Shown here one piece after another: positions 1 to 6,732 of a DNA stretch of 9,429 nucleotides (position 1 is its first letter; the number at the start of each line of letters is the position of its first letter). The position numbers were made by a program, and so were the translations under genes. Source of the stretch: JBBQZL01 sp038207745 (GTDB lineage Bacteria > Actinomycetota > Thermoleophilia > Solirubrobacterales > 70-9). The notes under the pieces were generated by a model. It was given only the letters and a program-made list of their open reading frames with translations. It was not told the DNA's origin and did not search any database. The stretch covers positions 1-9,429 of the forward strand of contig JBBQZL010000102.1 in the NCBI GenBank assembly GCA_038207745.1, written 5' to 3'.

Positions 1-138
1 GAGCGCTGCGCGTCGACCTCGAATCGCAACTTCGAGGGACGCCAGGGCAAGGGCGGCAGAACCCACCTGGTCAGCCCGAAGATGGCGGCTGCGGCCGCGA
101 TCGAAGGGCACTTTGTCGACATCAGAGAGTGGAGGTAG
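1..138 (+). CDS. leuC: 3-isopropylmalate dehydratase large subunit, C-terminal end (partial)
   Basis: Only the last 45 codons are present; the gene starts outside the window and ends at TAG 136-138. The translation includes ERCASTSNRNFEGRQG followed by THLVSPKMAAAAAIEGHFVD, the highly conserved C-terminus of LeuC in the aconitase family. LeuC carries the [4Fe-4S] cluster and, with LeuD, isomerises 2-isopropylmalate to 3-isopropylmalate in leucine synthesis in the cytosol. The same enzyme can hydrate and dehydrate citramalate-derived acids. The iron-sulfur cysteines lie upstream and cannot be checked, apart from the cysteine in ERCAST, which belongs to a substrate-binding stretch. The stop lies three bases before the leuD start, and the leuD ribosome site (GGAGG, 131-135) sits inside the leuC end, so the two subunits are very probably translated together. 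Confidence 0.97.
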   Translation, partial: ERCASTSNRNFEGRQGKGGRTHLVSPKMAAAAAIEGHFVDIREWR

Positions 139-141
139 GAA

Positions 142-705
142 ATGAGGCCGATTGACGTGATCCAGGGCAAGGTATCGGTGCTCGATCGCTCCGACGTCGA
201 CACCGACCAGATCATCCCGAAGCAATTCCTCAAGCGGGTTGAGCGGACCGGCTTCGGCGAGTTCCTCTTCTACGACTGGTTTCGCTCGGGTGAGATCCAC
301 CTGGATCCGAACCCGATCCTTGTCGCGGGCCGGAACTTCGGCTGCGGATCCTCACGGGAGCACGCACCGTGGGCGCTCCAGGACTTCGGTTTCGAGGCGA
401 TCGTCGCACCCTCGTTTGCGGACATCTTCTACACCAACTGCACCAAGGTCGGGTTGCTTCCGGTCGTCCTCGACGAGGCGCATTGCAAGGCGGTTGCCAA
501 GGCGGGCACCGCCCGCATCGACCTCGATGACCAGACCGTCGATTGCGAGGCGGGCGTCTTTCCATTCGAGATCGAGCCCCAGATCCTGCATCGGTTGATC
601 AACGGACTCGATGACATCGGGATCACGCTCAGGGATGCCGGTGAGATCGACCAATTCGAGCTGACCGGCCGAGCCGACTTCGGCCCCGCGACCACGAAGA
701 TCTGA
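142..705 (+). CDS. leuD: 3-isopropylmalate dehydratase small subunit
   Basis: A 187-residue protein with the full LeuD layout: an N-terminal stretch with DRSDVDTDQIIPKQFLK (about residues 15-31), then the swivel-domain signature GRNFGCGSSREHAPWAL (63-79), then SFADIFYTNCTKVGLLP (91-107). It partners LeuC to form the cytosolic isopropylmalate isomerase; the small subunit supplies substrate-recognition residues. Length is slightly below the 195-205 residues common for bacterial LeuD. The ATG at 142 is preceded by GGAGG six bases upstream and by the leuC stop three bases upstream, which fixes the start. leuB follows after a 13-base gap. Given the cimA gene downstream, the subunit probably also works on citramalate and citraconate for isoleucine; that role is known for this family but is inferred here. 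Confidence 0.98.
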   Translation: MRPIDVIQGKVSVLDRSDVDTDQIIPKQFLKRVERTGFGEFLFYDWFRSGEIHLDPNPILVAGRNFGCGSSREHAPWALQDFGFEAIVAPSFADIFYTNCTKVGLLPVVLDEAHCKAVAKAGTARIDLDDQTVDCEAGVFPFEIEPQILHRLINGLDDIGITLRDAGEIDQFELTGRADFGPATTKI

Positions 706-718
706 GGAGAAACGCCCA

Positions 719-1789
719 ATGAGCATCCCACATGTCGTCGTCCTGGCGGGTGACGGCATCGGCCCGGAGATAGTCGGCGCGACTCGCCGCGTTCTCGACG
801 CGATGGTTGCGATCGAGTGGGAGGAGCAGTTGATGGGAGGCATCTCCATCGATGCGAATGGGACCGCGCTGACCGGCGAGGTGCTCGATGCCTGCGGCAG
901 GTCCGACGCGGTCCTGCTCGGCGCCGTCGGCGGCCCCAGGTGGGATACGACGGACCCGGATGCTCCCCGCCCCGAACAGGGGCTGCTGGGGCTGCGCAAG
1001 GGCCTTGGCCTGTTCGCAAATCTGAGGCCGGTCAAGCCGATTCCGGCGCTGATCGCCTCCAGCCCGCTGAAGGAGGAACGGATCACCGGAACCGACCTCC
1101 TGGTTGTGCGCGAGCTGACCGGCGGCATCTACTTCGGCGAGAGCGGTCGCGACGGGGACTCGGCCCACGACGATTGCCGGTACACGGTCGCCGAGATCGC
1201 CCGGATCGCCCGTGTGGCCTTCGAGGCTGCGAGGCAGCGCTCGGAGGGGACCGGCGTCAAACCCCGCGTCACCTCTGTCGACAAGGCAAACGTTCTCGAG
1301 TCATCGCGGCTCTGGAGGGAGGTCGTGACCGGGATCGCGCCCCAGTACCCGGATGTCGAGCTCGACCATCTCCTGGTCGACAACGCCGCAATGCAGCTCG
1401 TCGCCCGCCCGGCCCAGTTCGACGTGATCGTGACCGAGAACCTCTTCGGAGACATCCTCAGCGACGAGTCGGCGATGCTGACCGGATCCCTGGGGATGCT
1501 CCCCTCGGCCAGCCTCGGGGCGGATGGCCCGGGTGTATTCGAGCCGGTTCACGGCTCTGCCCCCGATATCGCCGGGCAGGGAATCGCGAACCCGCTGGCG
1601 ACCTTCCTCTCGGCGGCGATGATGCTTCGATTCGGTCTCGCAATGCCCGACGCCGCGGACTCACTCGAGGGTGCGGTCGACCTGGTCCTCGAGCAGGGAA
1701 TGCGCACCGCCGACCTGGCCACCGGGGCGGCGGGCGAGACGGTTGCCGGCACGGCTGAGATCACCGACGCGGTGCTGGCGAATATCTGA
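719..1789 (+). CDS. leuB: 3-isopropylmalate dehydrogenase
   Basis: A 356-residue cytosolic dehydrogenase that oxidises and decarboxylates 3-isopropylmalate to 2-oxoisocaproate with NAD. The N-terminus has the family GDGIGPEIV motif (11-19). Expected substrate arginines are R93 and R103 (in GLRKGLGLFANLRP) and R131 (RELTGGIYFG). K189 sits in VDKANVL, and the metal-binding aspartates D221, D245 and D249 are present. The isocitrate/isopropylmalate dehydrogenase signature NLFGDILSDESAMLTGSLGM spans about 241-260, and GSAPDIAGQGIANP (279-292) forms the NAD-binding end. Length is normal for the family. ATG 719 has AGGAG at 705-709 overlapping the leuD stop. LeuB can also oxidise 3-methylmalate to 2-oxobutyrate, which links it to cimA downstream. 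A homologous dehydrogenase acting on tartrate or malate is unlikely given the leuCD context. Confidence 0.98.
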   Translation: MSIPHVVVLAGDGIGPEIVGATRRVLDAMVAIEWEEQLMGGISIDANGTALTGEVLDACGRSDAVLLGAVGGPRWDTTDPDAPRPEQGLLGLRKGLGLFANLRPVKPIPALIASSPLKEERITGTDLLVVRELTGGIYFGESGRDGDSAHDDCRYTVAEIARIARVAFEAARQRSEGTGVKPRVTSVDKANVLESSRLWREVVTGIAPQYPDVELDHLLVDNAAMQLVARPAQFDVIVTENLFGDILSDESAMLTGSLGMLPSASLGADGPGVFEPVHGSAPDIAGQGIANPLATFLSAAMMLRFGLAMPDAADSLEGAVDLVLEQGMRTADLATGAAGETVAGTAEITDAVLANI

Positions 1790-1807
1790 TCCTGAAACGC
1801 CGGCTTC

Positions 1808-1824
1808 ATCCCGGATCACGGGAT
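1808..1824. repeat. Inverted repeat after leuB (6-bp stem, 5-base loop)
   Basis: ATCCCG (1808-1813) and CGGGAT (1819-1824) are perfect reverse complements around GATCA, starting 18 bases after the leuB stop. No T-run follows; the next bases are CGGCAATACTTTC. It could be a weak T-less terminator or a processing hairpin between leuB and ilvE, or chance. A short perfect stem is not strong evidence in DNA this rich in G and C. Confidence 0.3.
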
Positions 1825-1847
1825 CGGCAATACTTTCGGACTCGGAT

Positions 1848-1864
1848 CCGGCCGGCGCGGCCGG
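1848..1864. repeat. Inverted repeat upstream of ilvE (6-bp stem, 5-base loop)
   Basis: CCGGCC (1848-1853) pairs perfectly with GGCCGG (1859-1864) around GGCGC, ending 16 bases before the ilvE ribosome site. It is the second stem of the same size in the 101-base leuB-ilvE gap (1790-1890). No T-run follows. It may shape the ilvE leader or limit read-through from leuB; function is unproven. Confidence 0.3.
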
Positions 1865-1890
1865 TTCACATCAATGACACGGAGGCAAAG

Positions 1891-2856
1891 GTGGAGAAGG
1901 CAGAGTGGATCTGGCAGAGCGGTGAGTTCGTCCCCTGGGATGAGGCCACTGTTCATGTTCTGAGCCACGGTCTCCACTATGGCACCGGTGTCTTCGAGGG
2001 CGTCCGCTGCTACGAAACCGAGATCGGGCCGGCAATCTTCCGCCATCAGGACCACGTCAAACGGCTGATCACCTCGGCTGGTCTCTTCTACCTGGATCTT
2101 CCGTACCCGGCCGAGCAGATCGCCGAAACGACGCGTGAGCTGGTCCGGCGCAATGATCTGAAGAGTTGCTACATCCGGCCGATCGCCTTCAGGGGTTACG
2201 GCGAGATGGGTCTCTATGCGAAGTCTGCGCCGGTCGAGCTGATCATCGCCGCCTGGCCCTGGGGTTCCTACCTCGGCGACGACGGCAAGAAGAACGGAAT
2301 CCGGGCCAAGGTCTCTTCGTGGCGTCGCATCTCGGCCTCGAGTCTGATCCCGCATGCAAAGGCCTCGGGTCAATACCTCAACTCGATCCTGGCCAAGACC
2401 GAATCGGCCAATGCGGGCTACGAGGAGGCGATCCTGCTCGATGAGCGGGGTTTCGTCTGCGAGGGCTCCGGCGAGAACATCTTCGTGGTCAAGGACGGGG
2501 AGATCGCGACCCCGCCGCACGTGGCCGGGATCCTCGATGGAATCAGCCGGGCCTCGGTGATCCAGATCGCATCCGATATGGGCTTCACGGTCGTCGAGCG
2601 TGACATCGCCCGTGCCGAGCTCTACATGGCTGACGAGGTCTTCCTGACCGGAACCGCCGCAGAGCTGGTGCCGGTCCGGGAGATCGATGACCATCCGCTG
2701 GGTGGACCCGGAAAGATCACCCGCCAGATCCAGGCCAAGTTCGAGGACGCCCTGCACGGCCGGGCGCCGGAGTACCTCGAGTGGCTCGATCCGATCGGCG
2801 AGTCTGAGAACTCTTCTGCTGAGCCGGAAACGGCCTCAGGTACAGTGAATCTCTGA
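1891..2856 (+). CDS. ilvE: Branched-chain amino acid aminotransferase
   Basis: A 321-residue fold-type IV PLP aminotransferase that makes valine, leucine and isoleucine from their 2-oxo acids using glutamate. The start SHGLHYGTGVFEGVR (25-39) is classic for the family. The PLP-binding lysine is K157 in SLIPHAKASGQY, and EGSGENIF (191-198) and LTGTAAELVPV (252-262) are the conserved cofactor and phosphate-binding motifs. D-amino acid transaminase and aminodeoxychorismate lyase share this fold, but the length and the N-terminal motif favour IlvE. GTG 1891 is chosen because GGAGG lies at 1881-1885; an ATG at 1874 is out of frame. About 19 residues at the C-terminus (GESENSSAEPETASGTVNL) extend past the usual end and look disordered. 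The gap from leuB is 101 bases, so it may have its own promoter or sit in the leu operon. Confidence 0.96.
   Translation: MEKAEWIWQSGEFVPWDEATVHVLSHGLHYGTGVFEGVRCYETEIGPAIFRHQDHVKRLITSAGLFYLDLPYPAEQIAETTRELVRRNDLKSCYIRPIAFRGYGEMGLYAKSAPVELIIAAWPWGSYLGDDGKKNGIRAKVSSWRRISASSLIPHAKASGQYLNSILAKTESANAGYEEAILLDERGFVCEGSGENIFVVKDGEIATPPHVAGILDGISRASVIQIASDMGFTVVERDIARAELYMADEVFLTGTAAELVPVREIDDHPLGGPGKITRQIQAKFEDALHGRAPEYLEWLDPIGESENSSAEPETASGTVNL
2841..2846 (+). promoter_or_regulatory. Possible -10 element ahead of the ilvE-cimA leader
   Basis: TACAGT fits the actinobacterial TAnnnT -10 pattern and matches four of six bases of TATAAT. It lies inside the 3' end of ilvE, nine bases before the ATG of the short ORF at 2856, so a transcript from it would start at or a few bases before that ATG. 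No matching -35 is visible. The evidence is a single short match. Confidence 0.2.
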
Positions 2857-2915
2857 TGCAAACGATCACCTCCTCCACATCCACGCGAATTAGGGGCGCC
2901 GCAGCTCCCCGCTGA
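2856..2915 (+). CDS. Possible 19-residue leader peptide upstream of cimA
   Basis: ATG 2856 overlaps the ilvE stop by one base (TGATG) and opens a 19-codon frame ending at TGA 2913-2915, with the product MQTITSSTSTRIRGAAAPR. It has four Thr, three Ser, two Ile and three Arg but no run of branched-chain codons, so it is not a textbook attenuator. The position just upstream of an isoleucine-pathway gene, and the stop-start overlap, allow a leader role. Codons 4-7 (ATC ACC TCC TCC) contain a stretch able to pair with the cimA ribosome site. No relative is known to me, and it may simply be an untranslated chance frame. Confidence 0.25.
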   Translation: MQTITSSTSTRIRGAAAPR

Positions 2916-3007
2916 GCCTCCGCCGGGGGCGGGCGGCGAGCCTCGCGGCCGGCGCGATCGCGCAGGCGCTCCGCGGCACCGGATGGCGCCGCATCGGCTA
3001 CGGAAGA

Positions 3008-3014
3008 AGGAAGG
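3008..3014 (+). promoter_or_regulatory. Ribosome binding site that fixes the cimA TTG start
   Basis: AGGAAGG ends six bases before TTG 3021, a normal spacing. A GTG at 3030 in the same frame would sit 15 bases away, too far, so TTG is preferred. The site can pair with CCTCCT at 2869-2874, with one bulged A, giving a possible switch. Confidence 0.65.
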
Positions 3015-3020
3015 CATCAG

Positions 3021-4589
3021 TTGGAACAGGTGAAGCTCTACGACACGACTCTGCGTGATGGAATGCAGGGTCCGGGCATGTCCCTATCGGCTCCCGAGAA
3101 GCTCCGCGTCGTCAAGGCGCTGGACGGGCTGGGGATCGATTACATCGAGGCGGGCTTTCCGAGCTCCAACCCGAAAGAGGTCGAGCTCTTCGAGTCGCTC
3201 TCGGACCTGAAGCTCGAGCACGCCACCGTCTGCGCCTTCGGGATGACCCGTCGTCGCGACACCGCCCCCGAGAATGATCCGGCTCTGAAGACCGTTGTCG
3301 GTTGCTTTGCGCCGGTGGTGACCCTGGTCGGAAAGACCTGGGGCCTTCACCTCGAGAAGGTGACCAAGGTCTCCCGCGAGGAGAACCTGGCGATGATCGG
3401 AGAATCGATCGCCTTTTGCGTCGCAGGCGGCAAGCGGGTGATCTACGATGCGGAGCACTTCTTCGATGCCTACCGGGATGACGCGGGGTACTCGCTCGAG
3501 TGCCTGCGCGCCGCTGTCGATGCCGGGGCCGAGAACATCACGCTCTGCGACACCAACGGATCGAGTCTGCCGGACCAGATCGGGGATGCCACCGGGGCGA
3601 TGATCAAGGCGCTCGACGGCGCGGTGGAGATCGGGATCCACACTCACAACGATGCCGAGTGCGGTGTCGCGAACGCGCTTGCGGCGGTGCGCGAGGGGGC
3701 CCGGCTCGTGCAGGGGACGATCAACGGATACGGCGAGCGCTGTGGCAACGCCAATCTGGTCTCGATCCTCCCGGCGCTTCAGCTCAAGATGGGCTATTCC
3801 TGCGTTACGGAGGAGCAGCTTGCAAGCCTGACCGAGGTATCCCACTTCGTCGCCGAGCTCTGCAACCTGACCCCGAACCCGGACCAGGCCTACATAGGGC
3901 GCCACGCCTTTGCCCACAAGGGTGGGATGCACGTTGCGGGCATCGAGGCCGACGGTCGGACCTTCGAGCACCTGGACCCGACCGTGATCGGGAACAGGCG
4001 CGACATCCTGCCGTCGGAGCTGTCCGGGAAGGCGACGATCCGCAGGCGAGCAGAGGATGCCGGGGTCGAGCTCAGCGACGAGGCGACCGTGAGCGCGATC
4101 GAGAAGCTCAAGGAGCGCGAGCACAACGGTTACCACTACGAAGCGGCGGAAGCGTCCTTCGAGCTGCTCCTGCGGCGTGAGAGCGGAGACTTCAATCCGC
4201 TCTTCAGGCTGGAGAACTTTCGGGTCATCACCGAACAGCGCGAGAGTGGTGAGGTGGAGACGGAGGCGACGATCAAGATCTGGATCGACGGCGAGCGCTA
4301 CGTTCGCACCGCTGAGGGCAATGGACCCGTCAATGCGCTCGACAACGCGCTTCGCTCGGCGATCGTCGACCGCCATCCCGATCTCGCAGATGTCGAGCTG
4401 ACCAACTTCAAGGTCAGGATCCTCGATGAGGAACATGGAACCGATGCGGTCACCCGCGTCCTGCTCGACTCCTCCGATGGTGAGCACGAGTGGGGGACGA
4501 TCGGCGTTTCCGAGAACATCATCGAGGCATCGTGGGAAGCCCTGGTCGAGTCGCTCGAGTACGCCTTCCAGGATCGCGGACCCAGGTGA
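3021..4589 (+). CDS. cimA: (R)-citramalate synthase
   Basis: A 522-residue enzyme of the DRE-TIM metallolyase (LeuA/HMG-CoA lyase) family, condensing acetyl-CoA with pyruvate to citramalate, the first step of threonine-independent isoleucine synthesis. The N-terminus YDTTLRDGMQ (7-16) holds the catalytic Arg-Asp pair R12 and D13. Metal ligands H207 and H209 lie in HTHND, and NGYGERCGNAN (235-245) and HAFAHKGGMHV (295-305) are the usual CoA and substrate motifs. A LeuA-type regulatory dimerisation domain covers about 390-515 and ends in WGTIGVSENIIEASWEALVES. Length, and CDTNGSSLP (176-184) matching the CimA pattern CDTNGG, favour CimA over 2-isopropylmalate or homocitrate synthase. The start is TTG 3021. 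Isoleucine feedback inhibition is typical of the family but not testable here. The stop overlaps the next gene. Confidence 0.94.
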   Translation: MEQVKLYDTTLRDGMQGPGMSLSAPEKLRVVKALDGLGIDYIEAGFPSSNPKEVELFESLSDLKLEHATVCAFGMTRRRDTAPENDPALKTVVGCFAPVVTLVGKTWGLHLEKVTKVSREENLAMIGESIAFCVAGGKRVIYDAEHFFDAYRDDAGYSLECLRAAVDAGAENITLCDTNGSSLPDQIGDATGAMIKALDGAVEIGIHTHNDAECGVANALAAVREGARLVQGTINGYGERCGNANLVSILPALQLKMGYSCVTEEQLASLTEVSHFVAELCNLTPNPDQAYIGRHAFAHKGGMHVAGIEADGRTFEHLDPTVIGNRRDILPSELSGKATIRRRAEDAGVELSDEATVSAIEKLKEREHNGYHYEAAEASFELLLRRESGDFNPLFRLENFRVITEQRESGEVETEATIKIWIDGERYVRTAEGNGPVNALDNALRSAIVDRHPDLADVELTNFKVRILDEEHGTDAVTRVLLDSSDGEHEWGTIGVSENIIEASWEALVESLEYAFQDRGPR

Positions 4590-5704
4590 GCGGCGAGCAG
4601 ATCCCGCTCGCGAAGCCCGTTCTGGGTCGGCGTGAGGAGGAGTTGGTGCTCGACGTCCTTCGTTCCGGCTGGCTATCGCTCGGCCCGATGCTCGGACGCT
4701 TCGAGGAGGAGTTCGCGGCCTGGCTCGGTGTTCCCGATGCGGTCGCGGTATCCAGCGGAACCAGCGCACTTCATCTCGGGGTCCGGCAGCTCGGCTGGGG
4801 GGAGGGGGACGAGATCCTGACATCTCCGTTCAGCTTTGTCGCCTCGGCAAACTGCCTGCTCTACGAGCGTGCCCGCCCGGTCTTCTGCGACGTCGACCCG
4901 GTGACGCTGAATCTCGATCCTGACGCCGTCGGCGCTGCGACTACCGGGAGGACGGCGGGGATCCTGCCGGTCCACATATTCGGCTACCCGGCCGCGATGC
5001 CCGAGTTCGAGAAGCTCGCCCGAGAGCGGGGGTGGGGCATCCTCGAGGATGCCTGTGAAGCGCTCGGCGCCACCGACTCCGAGGGTCGCCGGGTCGGTAC
5101 GACTGGAAACCTCGCCACCTTCGCCTTCTACGCCAACAAGCAGATGACCACCGGGGAGGGCGGGATGATCGCCGTATCCGACCCAGGCATGGCGGAACGC
5201 CTTCGAAGCGAGAGAAATCAGGGCCGCGCGGTCGACATGGGCTGGCTCGATCACGACCGCCTCGGCTACAACTACCGACTCTCCGACATCGCCTGTGCAC
5301 TGGGTATCGCGCAGGTGGAGCGGCTCGACGCGATGCTCGCCGACCGGGGGCGGGTCGCGGGCATGTACGACGACGAGCTCACTTCGATCGAAGGCGTGAT
5401 CAGACCGATATCGGGGCGCGGCAGGGAGCGCCGGAGCTGGTTCGTCTACGTCGTCCAGCTTCCCGAGGGCAGTGATCGCGACGGGGTGATCAGGACGCTC
5501 GCCGACGATGGAGTCGCCGCAAAGTCATACCTGCCCTGCCTGCACCTCTTCGAGCACATCAGGGAGCTTGGCTACCGTGAGGGGCAGTTTCCGGTTGCCG
5601 AGTCGGTTTCGGCGAGATCCCTCGCCCTGCCGTTCTTTCCGGAGATGTCCGAGGAACAGGTCGCCCGCGTCGCTCAGGCCCTTCGAGGGGCGCTCGGCAG
5701 ATAG
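4586..5704 (+). CDS. DegT/DnrJ/EryC1/StrS-family PLP aminotransferase
   Basis: A 372-residue fold-type I aminotransferase of the kind that makes amino sugars on nucleotide-diphosphate sugars. Visible motifs: IPLAKPVLGRREEE at the N-terminus, SSGTSALHL (56-64, PLP phosphate contact), VHIFGYPAAM (129-138), EDACEALGA (154-162, with D155 binding the PLP nitrogen), and K185 in FYANKQMTTGEGG, the PLP-linked lysine. LGYNYRLSDIACALG (227-241) and a C-terminal SLALPFFPEMSEEQV complete the family pattern. The start is GTG 4586, overlapping the cimA stop as GTGA; no clear SD precedes it, so translation probably depends on ribosomes finishing cimA. The upstream frame to 4490 is rejected because it lies inside cimA. 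Substrate is unknown: a 4-amino or 3-amino sugar is typical, and no sugar-nucleotide genes adjoin except the convergent epimerase. Confidence 0.93.
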   Translation: MSGEQIPLAKPVLGRREEELVLDVLRSGWLSLGPMLGRFEEEFAAWLGVPDAVAVSSGTSALHLGVRQLGWGEGDEILTSPFSFVASANCLLYERARPVFCDVDPVTLNLDPDAVGAATTGRTAGILPVHIFGYPAAMPEFEKLARERGWGILEDACEALGATDSEGRRVGTTGNLATFAFYANKQMTTGEGGMIAVSDPGMAERLRSERNQGRAVDMGWLDHDRLGYNYRLSDIACALGIAQVERLDAMLADRGRVAGMYDDELTSIEGVIRPISGRGRERRSWFVYVVQLPEGSDRDGVIRTLADDGVAAKSYLPCLHLFEHIRELGYREGQFPVAESVSARSLALPFFPEMSEEQVARVAQALRGALGR

Positions 5705-5707
5705 GAC

Positions 5708-6691
5708 TCAGATCCTCTCGATTCTCTCCATCCAGGCCACGGTTTTCGCAATCCCCTGATCAAACGGCGTGAACGTGATCCCAAGCTCGTCTCGTGCCCG
5801 GCGATCGTCGACGTGTGCCTGCCAGAGCAGAAACTCGAGTTGACCGCGGCCGAGCAGCGGCGGGCGCTTGATCAGCTGCGAGATCAGTTCGCCGCCCGAG
5901 GCGATCACACGTGCGAGCCCGGTCGGGATAACCGGAGGGACGAATCCCCGTCCGGCGACCGAGACCGCCGCGCTGACGATCTCCCAAATCGTCTTGTACT
6001 GGTCTCCGAGGATGTAGCGCCGGCCGTGAGATCCGCGCTCGAACGCGGCGAGGTGCCCGGCGGCGACGTCATCGATGAAGCCAAGGGAGATACCGCCGGG
6101 CGGGATCACGGGCAGGCGGCGGCGGATCGCGTCGCGGATCATCCCGTCGAGGCCGGCAGCCGCCCACGGCCCCGGCCCGTAGATACCGCTCGGGTTGACG
6201 ATCACGAGCTCGATCTCGTCCCCTGCGGCCCCGAGGACCATCTCCTCCGCATGCTGCTTTGAGCGCTGATAGGCGGTGTGCTTCGGGTAGTCGGCGAGCG
6301 CGTCCTCGGTAACCGTGCCCCCCGTGGGCGCGTGGAAGACGTCAAAGGTCGAGGTGTGGACGACCCGCCGGACACCTGCTGCCCGGGCTGCCAGGACCAC
6401 GTTGCGTGCTCCGTAGGCATTGACCCGCTCGAACTCACCTGGATCCGGAAGCCACTGCTCGAAGAGGCCCATGCAGTTGAAGACCCCGTCTGCGCCTTCC
6501 ACGGCGATGCGAAGGCTCTCCCGGTCGGTCACGTCGCCGACGCGCATCTCGACGGCGAGCGGCAGGTGCTCTCTTGCGGCATCCGGGTTCCGAACCAGCG
6601 CGACGACCTCGTCGCCTCGCTCGACCAGTCGGTGGACAATCGCGTTGCCGACTTTTCCGGTTGCTCCCGTGACCAGGTGGCGCATGTCCAC
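5708..6691 (-). CDS. NAD(P)-dependent epimerase/reductase, extended SDR family
   Basis: A 327-residue extended short-chain dehydrogenase. The N-terminal nucleotide-binding motif TGATGKVG (8-15) and the DVTD (53-56) after strand three are seen. A serine in HTSTFDVF (112-119) and the catalytic Y141 and K145 in YQRSK follow, then NPSGIYGPG (166-174) and LGFIDDVAAGHL (203-214), which resemble dihydroflavonol-4-reductase-like and hopanoid-associated sugar epimerase (HpnA) proteins. The substrate cannot be told from sequence: a nucleotide sugar or a carbonyl compound is possible. No hopanoid gene is nearby, so HpnA is not claimed. The start is GTG 6691 because GGAG lies seven bases upstream on this strand (6702-6699); an ATG two codons inside is less well placed. 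Its stop is three bases from the stop of the convergent aminotransferase gene. Confidence 0.9.
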   Translation of the reverse strand: MDMRHLVTGATGKVGNAIVHRLVERGDEVVALVRNPDAAREHLPLAVEMRVGDVTDRESLRIAVEGADGVFNCMGLFEQWLPDPGEFERVNAYGARNVVLAARAAGVRRVVHTSTFDVFHAPTGGTVTEDALADYPKHTAYQRSKQHAEEMVLGAAGDEIELVIVNPSGIYGPGPWAAAGLDGMIRDAIRRRLPVIPPGGISLGFIDDVAAGHLAAFERGSHGRRYILGDQYKTIWEIVSAAVSVAGRGFVPPVIPTGLARVIASGGELISQLIKRPPLLGRGQLEFLLWQAHVDDRRARDELGITFTPFDQGIAKTVAWMERIERI

Positions 6692-6725
6692 CAGCGTACT
6701 CCGCGCGGGATCCGGCCGAGACCGC

Positions 6726-6732
6726 GATAATG
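6726..6732. promoter_or_regulatory. Possible bidirectional -10 element between the epimerase gene and argH
   Basis: On the plus strand GATAAT (6726-6731) matches five of six TATAAT bases and lies nine bases before the argH TTG. On the minus strand CATTAT (6732-6727) matches four of six, with ATGAAA at 6755-6750 as a four-of-six -35 at a 17-base spacing. A leftward transcript starting near 6720 would have a leader of about 29 bases with the GGAG site of the epimerase gene. No -35 is seen for argH. Only the 49-base gap 6692-6740 separates the two genes, so a shared region is reasonable. Confidence 0.4.

Noticed and set aside
352..1128. A 258-codon minus-strand frame across leuD and leuB
   Set aside because: It is antisense to two genes with full motifs and shows no domain of its own.
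1805..1834. Weak promoter-like pair ahead of ilvE (TTCATC and AATACT, 18-base spacing)
   Set aside because: Matches of only three and four of six bases, overlapping an inverted repeat, are within chance expectation.
2622..2874. Perfect ribosome-site-like AGGAGGTGATC on the minus strand (2874-2864) ahead of a TTG-started frame inside ilvE
   Set aside because: It is the complement of the 16S-tail-like bases in the leader. The frame it would serve is Ser/Arg-rich, antisense to ilvE, and has no recognisable features.
2857..3020. T-box or other known amino-acid riboswitch upstream of cimA
   Set aside because: No T-box core such as GGTGGNACCGCG and no terminator with a T-run is present in the gap.
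4490..4585. Longer N-terminus for the DegT aminotransferase
   Set aside because: The extra 32 residues are Arg-rich, lie wholly within cimA in another frame, and the family begins near IPLAKP just after GTG 4586.
3084..4823. A 579-codon open frame on the minus strand across cimA and the start of the aminotransferase gene
   Set aside because: It mirrors cimA codons in GC-rich DNA, has no recognisable domain, and cimA on the other strand has complete family motifs. Long antisense frames are expected at this G+C.
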